A DNA stretch of 64,000 nt from Stichopus chloronotus (taxonomy: Eukaryota > Echinodermata > Holothuroidea > Aspidochirotida > Stichopodidae): positions 24,895,559 to 24,959,558 of the forward strand of contig CM037840.1 of assembly GCA_021234535.1 (NCBI GenBank). Reading direction: 5' to 3'. The translations under genes were made by a program, and so were the position numbers. Position 1 is the first letter of the stretch, and each line of letters begins with the position of its first letter. The notes below the pieces were generated by a model. The model worked only from the letters and a program-made list of their open reading frames with translations. It had not been told where the DNA came from and did no database searches. This document shows positions 12,501-21,500 of this stretch, piece after piece.

Positions 12501-15500
12501 GCAGCACAGCTAGATACAACTACAGTACTATCAGACTATAGTGCAGTGTGTTCAGTGTTAGTGGTGCCTGTACAAGCGTGAGAATGAAGGCTTATGATCT
12601 CAAGTTTAAAATACTGAAGAGGTACCAGTGGACCATGGGATTAATTATTTGTCTTGCTTTAATTGTTACTTCTTTTTGACTTGATGATCATCTAGATACT
12701 GTAAGAGGTAAAACCATGGATGATCCACAAAATTTGTCTACTCATTACGCCAAGGCAAAAGCAATTTCACAGAAGTGATTAATACTAGCCTAACATTGTT
12801 ACGCCTAACATTAGGGCTAGACATCTACTTAAAATGAATGGCACTTTAAATTTGTAGTTAGGGGCTTGGCTATAGCATATTAGTTAGCCAAATGTATTAT
12901 TTAACATTCTTAGACATATAGGCTTCTCCCCTGGTAACATTTGGCCCAGGTAGATCACACATGGGGCCTGATATAGGTGAATCCATATATGGGGCCCTCC
13001 CATATGTTTTTACACAAAAGATCTGTAAGGGGCCCATATGGGCCAGCCCAGATAACCATATGACCCATATGGGATATATAGTTATGGTTCCCATGTAGGA
13101 CAATTGCCCACATAGAACCCAGAACTATATGCTATATAGGCCATAAGATATGGTAATTATCTGGGTCAGCTGATCCATATCGGCCCCTCACAGATTTTGG
13201 GTGCAAATAGACATGTATGGTCCCATATGTTTGTCCATATGGGACCCCATATCTTTGGATATGGTATTTCGTGGAACATTGACTACCTGTTAACTGCAGA
13301 ATTAAGACATAAATTTAACTTTCATCAAATGCAGAAAAAATTGTCTAATTTCTTCTACTTCGAAGCAAATACAAGCATTAAATGACAGTGTTTGTAAGGT
13401 TATTCAAAATCACTTGCCCCACTCTTTCTTGATATTCCTCATGTCTGATCAAGTCACTTTCTGACTCAATACACAAGTCAAATAGATACACTGTACGGTA
13501 GAACTTCCATGACCACCACGTCATTTTTGATACTGTGATCAGACAGAAAATGACAGTAAAGTGGTCCGGCATGCACATACCTGTAGTGGTGTAGAGTAAC
13601 CTGTGTGAGAGATGGAATGTAAACAGGGCGTGCAGCACTTCTGGGTTCTGAGTACTTTTGAAAGACATAAGCATTGAGATTTTCAATGCATATGCTGGAT
13701 GTTTGATATACTTTAAGTCATGTTTGAATTGTAAGTGCAGCATATTCTTTGAAGGACATTAAGCGTTCAGATCTTGAACGCTAAGCGTAGCGTTCGAATA
13801 CTTATTTTATGTATCTGAATACTAAGGGCATTTTTTCTCAGCGTTCAAGATTACCTGCGGCTAGTATTCGGATCTCTTGAAGACTAAGCTTAGCGTTCGA
13901 ATACTTATTTTATGTAAATGAATACTATGGGCATTTTTTCTTAGCATTCAAGATGACCTGCAGCTAGTATTCGGATCTCTTGAAGACTAAGCTTAGCGTT
14001 CGAATACTTATTTTATGTAAATGAATACTAAGGGCATTTCTTCTTAGCGTTCAAGATGACCTGCAGCTAGTATTCGGATCTCTTGAAGACTAAGCTTAGC
14101 GTTCGAATACTTATTTGAAGCGTTCGAATACTTGTTGAATACTTATCGAATACTTATTAAGTATTCCACTGAGCTAAGGGATGTCAAAATTGATCAATAT
14201 GATGTATAAACTCAACCAATTATTTCCATTCCTTGGTTTTTCCTTGGTTACATCATTCATATAAGTTGTTGGGAGCTACTGTCCGTCCAAATTTGTCACA
14301 TTTTGGTTGTGATTACCCCCATATTTTCATAATCTTGAATGCAAATAAGATATAGCTCTTTTTCTTATCATGAAGCATGGTATTGATCAGCATAATGTGT
14401 TTGCCAATGTAGGCCTTTCCTTCAAACACATTTTATTCGATACTTATTTTCTAATCTATGTTTGGACCCCATTACTGTGAAACATGCCAAATGCAGATGC
14501 CTAATCCTCTAAGCATATATGACAAATCTCAAATTACTGTAATGAGAGTGCATTTGTGGTGAAAAGACATGTATGAAGTGAAAACATCAAAATTGTCCTG
14601 CACAGAAAAGAAGGATGCCAATGTGGGGTTCAAAGAAAATGTTTTGATGGAATTTTCTTTCAAGAATTTAGCCCATTTCCATTTCCTGATTTTGGAAGGT
14701 GCAACTTGTCCAAACTGGCTCAATGACATCTGAAGGGAGTCCTGTCAAATTATGAACTCGCAAAATGTGTTAGCATGCTGTCATGTTTTAGTTATACTGT
14801 GTATCACTATTGTACTGGCCAGAGCTCCTGATTAACATGTACTCAGAAGATGTGTTTCTTTCACAACATGTTGGTGAAATAATTTTAAAGATTAAACAGT
14901 TACAGTGTGCTTGAATTAGACCCCCACCCCACCTCCCTTCCCCTCCCCTTCCCTTCCCTTTAATGCCTTACCTCCAATAACTCCTCAATACATCCCTTTC
15001 CATTTTGCCTAACTATCGTACTCTTTCTTGTCCTCTCACCCTCAGGTTCAAAGAATCTACAGAAGGAGAGGGTCTCTGAGGCACACGGAGGTTCTGACTT
15101 TTCTGCAAGAGCCGGCTTTGGTAAAGGTCTCCTGGACTTTCCCAAAGCCTGTTTTGTCCTGCTAAAAAACATTCCATTCCTCTGTATATGTGGCGCTGCG
15201 GCTACCGAGTGGTTCCTGCTGGCAGGTTTCGCTGTCTTTGCACCAAAGTTCTTAGAATCGCAGTTTAGTCTCTCATCAGGATGGGCCGCCATACTCGTAG
15301 GTGAGATATCATCCACTTTGATAGCATCCATTTGAAAAGTTACAGACTCATTTTGCATTGGTCCTCTGTAGGGTAGGCCATTCAGTTTAAGGTGGGTTGT
15401 CAACACACAGTAATAACTTAGAAATAACAAATATGGAGTCACAGAACATGTTACATGTTGTTTACATGTTACATAAAAAATCAGTTGGTGACTTTTGAAT

Positions 15501-18500
15501 GTAATTGTACATGATCCCCAGTTGTGAATGATCCCCTAATCAATGCACTGTCCAGTGTTGATTAACCTTAAAATATTTAAAAAGTGCATTGAAAATTTTA
15601 CAAATGATGAGCATGGAACTAGATAGGGAGTAGATAAAACTAACTCCCGTCGCTAGTATAGCTACTGTAAACTGTAAACTTAGTTTAAATAGGTGTTTCC
15701 CAGAAGCATCCTGTATCCTTTAAGGATATTGTAGGTCACGTCTGCTTAAATTATGTCCAAAATTTCTATTGGCAGATGATATGAGCCTTTTCCTATTGAT
15801 TACCAGACATCGACATGTTCTTTTCCAATTTATTACAAAACATGTATCATTCGTTTGTGTGGGTTTTTGGTTTGTTTCACTCGTGGCGGCTTGTGGCTTG
15901 AACTTTGCCTTGCGTCGTAGATGTGGTAGAACTGCTTTTATGAAAGTGCAGTCGGTGGGGGATCCAAAGCCTTTTTTTGGTCATGGCTAGACTGGTGTTA
16001 CAGTGATATGGAGGTTTTTTTTAAATAACTGAGTGCCATCAGATGTGATTGGGTGAAACAGAAGTATACAGTTGTGGACTCAACTTTTCTTCTAAAAAAT
16101 TTGGTTTTCCTCAAAGTAGTTCTTTAATTATGTACAGAATTTCCTCAAACAATTTTTTTGGTCCACCTTTGGGTGAGTCATTCTCCTCCCTCCCTTGGCC
16201 TTTTTAATTCGCAAGTGAATGCAGTATGATCATGTGGATTACCTTTCATCACCAAGAGCATGTAATTTTGTTAGTAGAAAGCTTTTAGTTGAACTAAGCC
16301 AGAGTATTTCAAGGACAGATAGTGCCTTCACTACCCACAAAATCTTGGAAAAAACTTGCTAGTGAGAAGGATTGCAATTTTATAACAATAGCATGCTTTG
16401 CCTTTATTGGTAAAACTATATTTCAGTAGCATGTTCTGCTTGGATGTTATGGATTTCCATGTTTTAGGAGAATTATCTGTTTTCCCAGGAGTACACTGCA
16501 TTACGGGTAATGTGTGATGTCACACAGACACTACTCCTTGGATGTCCTTTGTATTTCTCTGTGTATCCTACACTGGAATAAAAGAAACATCACAACAGTT
16601 TTACAGTTGGGAACTTTATTTTCACATCATTTTGAAGTTCAAATTACAGTGAAGGTATCGTAAGATTTCTTCTTTTTCATTGGTGTCAAGTTGCAAGGCT
16701 CAACATGTACTTAAATTTGTAAGACTAACAAAGAGTCTTTGTCCGTGCTTTGCCATTGTTTTATAACATTTTGTAATCTTGAGGCAACTGAAATTTTTTC
16801 TTGACCAGAGAAGTCTCTCTTCAAATACCAACATCTTAGGTTATGAAAGAACTTCGGACTGGGTTTTAAAAATATTCCCTTCCATTAAAGTTTGGTTAAA
16901 TTGTCACTGGAGTATTCCTGTTCATAAGGAAGCCAAAACTGTAGTTTAGGTTAGATGGACATAAAACGGTAGTACATCCTCTGATATCGACATTCCCCAG
17001 GAACCAGATTGTTTTCAAATCCAGTTATTCATGCACCATACTTTCTCTAACAAGAACGTACATATCGCTCTCCAGGTTTGACGGTCATCCCCGCCGGTGT
17101 GGGCGGATCGGTCGCTGGTGGCTATATCGTGAAGCGGTTTAACCTCAAGTACACCGGGATGATGCGTTTCTGCCTCGGGACTATATTCGTCTCCTTTCTC
17201 CTGATGAGTGCTTTCTTCATCTCCTGCGACGACCCGCAGTTCGCTGGCGTCACTGTGTATTACAACGGCTCGTAAGTCATGAAATTTCCTGATGGTTTCA
17301 ACGATTTTGAACTTTCTGGCTCAAAATTGTATTTCACCATCCTGGCTTGCGTCAGTCGACCTTTTCTGTTTTTGCTCTGACATGCCAACATCCTGCGAAA
17401 ACTTTTCAAATTCTGCCCTTTCTGTCAACCACCACCTTGGCTGACAGCCTGAGCACTCCATTTTTGGCCACAAATCATGAATTCATTTTGAGTCTCTTTT
17501 ATGTCATTTTTTTGCCATTTTCATCTCAAAACTAGCTATGTTTGGTCTAACAGTTTTTTACAAATCTTCTAGTGCTACATTTCTTCAGCTTGCCTAGACC
17601 TCACTGACGAGTTTTGAAATTGTAAAATTTCACTTTACTTTCCAACAGTTACCATGAATCAGCTTGCTGTAAGTGTGTAGGTAGTAATGGAGGAGATTTT
17701 CCTCTTATCCTTTTCATGTGTTTTTGTTTGTCTTGAATGTAATAATTGTTTCACTGGATGCCCAATTGTTAAATGTTTTCAGGGAAATGAGAGCCAAAAG
17801 GCATTGGAATTTTCATATCAGACAGATTGCTAATAATATAGTGAACTCTTCTGAGTCTTCTCTGTTTGTGATCAGAATTCCAAAAGGGTGAATTCCAAAA
17901 GGCAAAACCAAAGCCCCGTCTATGTGATCATGCATTTGTTCAAAACTTCATCATACATCTGTATGACAATGTTCATCAACAAATGTATGATCGTGTTGAT
18001 GTGCAACAAAACCCAACATGTATGACACTGTTTCGTTTCATTCATTTTGTTTCTTTTATTTACTTCACTCCTCACTTACCTATCTCATCACAACAAATGC
18101 ACTCCCATCTACCGTGCCAAGAGTACTGGTAACTTTTTACACCTCCCTTAGCGCCCTCTGGCCTAATACCATAATAGCACCTCCATCCCATTCTGCCATC
18201 CTTATGTGCCAGGAGTGTAGCGGTTCCTCGGATTTTCAATCCAAAATTATCAAAGGTTTTTCCTCCATCTGGTTAGCTATTCATCGTAGTTCGCTTGTGG
18301 AACTCATTTCCTGCAAGAATCCGCCGATTACTGCTACGGGCCCGGCCTCCATTGCCAGGCCAGAGCACCGGACCCACAGAAGAACTGCAGGTGATCTCAT
18401 ATGCTGCTCGTTACAGCAGGACGGCTCCCAGTGGGGGAAGAAGTGCTAGCCGAATCTAACCTGACATTCCTTTCCTGGACCCACAAAGAGGGAACACATC

Positions 18501-21500
18501 AGTTCGACCTCGACTACTTGGCGCGATGATGATATTTTTGGACTATCAGGCTTCGTTGGCACACTCCGGCCTCGAAGAATGAGAGGATCCAAATGAGGAC
18601 CTCCACGACTCAGCTTCCGCTATGGATACCTCAACAGGGGACTGACCCGGCTCCGGACCTGCAATTGCTCCAGACCTGATCACCAGGATAGCAGATATCT
18701 TCAGGCAACATCTGGGCTTCGAAATACCAGAGGAATACCAGCTCTCCAGCTCAAGAGGGGCCTCCAAACTGGCAGCTACTGGGGGACAAGTCGCCCGGCC
18801 ACTCCCAGCCATCCTGGTAGACTCAACCTGCTTCGACAGATTTGATGCCCTGGCTGCTGCTAGGAAGTGGTCACCCTTCCCATTCCACCAGGACCGGACT
18901 CTGTGGGTCTCAGAACAGGATTGGAAAGATCTTTTGCTTGCAAGGACCATGAACATTGTGTACATAGTGCACAGTGCTGCTTGCCATTGACAACGACCAG
19001 TAGTAAGCACCTGGTCAAATCAACCTGCTGCCAATATCTCACTCTTGACCATAATTGACAGTGGTCTTGAAAGTACTCCAACAACTGAAGCAGTTTGAAG
19101 AAGAGGTTCCAAAGGACTCTTTTGACATTTCTCATTCTCAAACTGTATTTGTTAGTTTACACCAGCAGACTGTCCTTCCGACATATGAATCAGTTTGTTC
19201 ACTTGCATTTGAATAGTCCTCTGGTTGGATTCCAAAGCGGAGGGAAGTACCTGGGAGACAAAAGTTGTCGTAGTATCTCTTTTGGTAGATGGTTCATTTT
19301 GGGTAACAATGTTAAATAAACTTACATGACCTTGGCTCACTCACAAAACGTACATCACTGCTTGAAAGCTGAGGATAAAAACTTAGGTTAAAAAAGAAAA
19401 GAGGCCACTCGTAATCGATTAGCTTGGAAGTTCAATTTGAGGACCAAGCAGGAAATTTTAGGTTCAATCGCCTTCCTGAAATTGATTCTGGCTTATCAAG
19501 GTGATTGGGATTAGGTTTCTGGTAAATAAATACCAATTTGTGGATTGATGTAAGTGTATCCTGCGGTAGTGTCAATAACCATGAACCCTTCCATCAGCCG
19601 TCCAATGGCGGCCTTCAAGGATGGGTTACTTTTGGATGCTTTTCAACAGGATTTTGGAAAGACTCTTGTCAGAAGAAACCCAATCTGTGTTGAAAATTGT
19701 AATGTGTTTAAAGGAAGCAAAGAGAATTTGATGAACTGTAAGTGACAAATTATCAGACTTATGTTTCAACTTCAAGATAAAAAAAATAACAGCTTGATGT
19801 GTCTTGCCAAAGATGAGCCTCTGACCCAGAATTTAGAATGCTGTTCAGCCCTTCATGGTTTCTTTCAACAAGGCCTGGGTTGGTGGTGAATTCTGTCACA
19901 ATATGAAGCCAGGATTGTCACTGTAAAGCAGAAAATGCCATGTTGTTGTATTACCTAGTCTTCCAGGAATACCACATGGCAAATTTCATCATGTTAAGCA
20001 TAGACAGTTAAGCCGAATGGATTAACTCAGTTGGTAGAGCACCCACTTTCCAACTGGGAGGTCATGGGTTTGACATCTGATCATGTCATACCAAAGACTT
20101 TAAAAGCCCTGTTGCTCTCTGGATTGTTGTTCACCCTTTCAGAGACTCAAACAGGGGTAATGACACTGAATGTGGTTGGTGAACTCATCAGTTAGTACCT
20201 AAGTGGCAGTGATGATGTTACATTCCCTGGGGACTAAGAGAAAGGGTGTTTGAATGTGATGGCTTTAGTGCTCTATGAGATCTACCATTATTATCATTAA
20301 ATTTTTGGTAGATGCAAAAGTTCATTTGCTTTTGGACTGTTTCACACAAAAAGACATTTACCCTGCCCCCCCATGCTTCCCCTGTCACACTGGTTTATGT
20401 TTAGCCAAAATGCAGAGCAACATGGTTCGCTGGATGTCTGTGATTTTAGTGACAGCAGTTATACGATCCAAAAAACATAGACCTTTAAACTAGAAGGAAG
20501 AAAAAGAAGGATACTTACACCTTCCCTTTCAAGTCAAATACCCCTCTCAGACCAGATATTTGTAGGCCTGCGCTGGCAGCGGACAACAGTCGTGTGAAAT
20601 TCAACAGTTATGGTCGTTCAAAAGTCTTGTATTTTTGAGTGTAGGCTCTGTATCCATGGTAACGAATGTTTCCCAAGGGAGTTGATATCGTCCATCATTT
20701 TGAACTTGAGATGTAACAGCCTGCGTTGAGAATGTCGTTTTGGTATCGCGTAAATTTTATCTGTCAGAGTTTTCTGTTAGCGTAATGAAACGATCAATTT
20801 TCACCTAAAGCATAATTGTTCTGTTGAAATTCTCTCTCTCTGGGTGATGATTTTGGTCATGGAGAGGACGGCCAAGACACAAGAATTTTGTAGATGTGAG
20901 GATTCCATTTTACTAGAAAGCGTTTCCTTCATGTGTTGTCTTCGACCGTTGACTTTTTTTCTCTTTTTCAGAGAAAAGGCCGATACCGTTAATCTGAACG
21001 ATGTCTGCAATAACAACTGCAACTGCGACAACCAGTTCCAGCCAGTCTGTGGGTCCAATGGATTGACCTACTTCTCACCCTGCCTGGCAGGCTGCGAGCT
21101 GTCCACCATTTCTGAGGTTAGTATCAGTCTGAGCGTTGGTACTTATGAACATGAGAAAAATGTCAAAAAGCCAGAGAGGGACGTTTTGTTTGGTGATCTA
21201 TGGAGTTACCGACCAAATATACAGGGAGGGGTGTTGGGCCGTATCAAGTCACTCGTCATTTCATTTGCATGACTGCCCAACTGCTTTTCCTAGCCTCTGC
21301 TGCCTCTTCTCGACTGCTGCTTCCTCTAATATATTGATGTGAGCATATGCACCCTATTTAACATCATTTGTCGCCCGACCGACTACAAAAAAGTCGTGTG
21401 TGCAACCCAAGGAGCAATAAATGAAAACCACTTGTCCAAGTCACAAATTGCAAAGTGTTAAAAATCAATGAAAAGGTGTCTCCTCCACTATTGCACACTG

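Larger units (their letters stand above)
8330..14184. mobile_element. 5.9-kb element with imperfect terminal inverted repeats
   Basis: The left end starts ACATCCCTTAGC at 8330. The right end finishes with its exact complement, GCTAAGGGATGT, at 14184. About 75 bp inward stays related on both sides (aagtattcgataagtattc). Behind each end is a tandem array carrying the shared AAGCGTTCGAA word. No exact target duplication is visible; TTA versus TCA flanks if the ends are read as CATCCC is only suggestive. There is no clear coding region, so it looks non-autonomous or decayed. Superfamily unknown. Confidence 0.65.
6869..14488. mobile_element. Outer inverted-repeat element spanning intron 3
   Basis: A 26-bp perfect inverted match joins 6869-6894 (begins GGCATGTTTCACAGTAATGG) and 14463-14488. 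The flanking bases on both sides show only loose inverted similarity, so the true termini and any target duplication are unresolved. The inner 8330-14184 element lies inside it. No transposase ORF was seen. A large non-autonomous DNA element is the likeliest reading. Confidence 0.5.
6724..15045. other. Gene A intron 3 (8.3 kb), filled with nested repeats
   Basis: Largest intron of either transporter gene. Most of 6.86-14.5 kb is accounted for by the nested inverted and tandem repeats listed below. The stretch 9.0-12.9 kb shows no recognisable gene. Parts of it (about 11.2-12.05 kb) are unusually rich in TAGGCC/AGGCCTA words. Confidence 0.75.
17272..20971. other. Gene A intron 5
   Basis: 3.7-kb intron containing a GC-rich decayed ORF region (about 18340-18980) and a tRNA-derived SINE (20012-20297). 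The rest is unremarkable AT-rich sequence. Confidence 0.75.

Noticed and set aside
13378..13743. 121-codon minus-strand frame in the intron 3 element
   Set aside because: Could be a transposon protein relic, but no domain or motif was recognised and the composition is not distinct from its surroundings.
14960..15442. 160-codon minus-strand frame
   Set aside because: Antisense shadow of gene A exon 15046-15300; the + strand encodes conserved OATP sequence with proper splice sites.
15769..15990. 73-codon + strand frame with hydrophobic stretch
   Set aside because: Intronic and partly within the dispersed repeat; no conserved motif.
18546..19010. 154-codon minus-strand frame
   Set aside because: Overlaps the GC-rich fossil whose + strand frame reads more like protein; no domain was seen on the minus strand.
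20012..20090. Functional tRNA gene
   Set aside because: A and B boxes are present but the stems are mutated and a non-tRNA body with a simple-repeat tail follows, so it is a SINE head.
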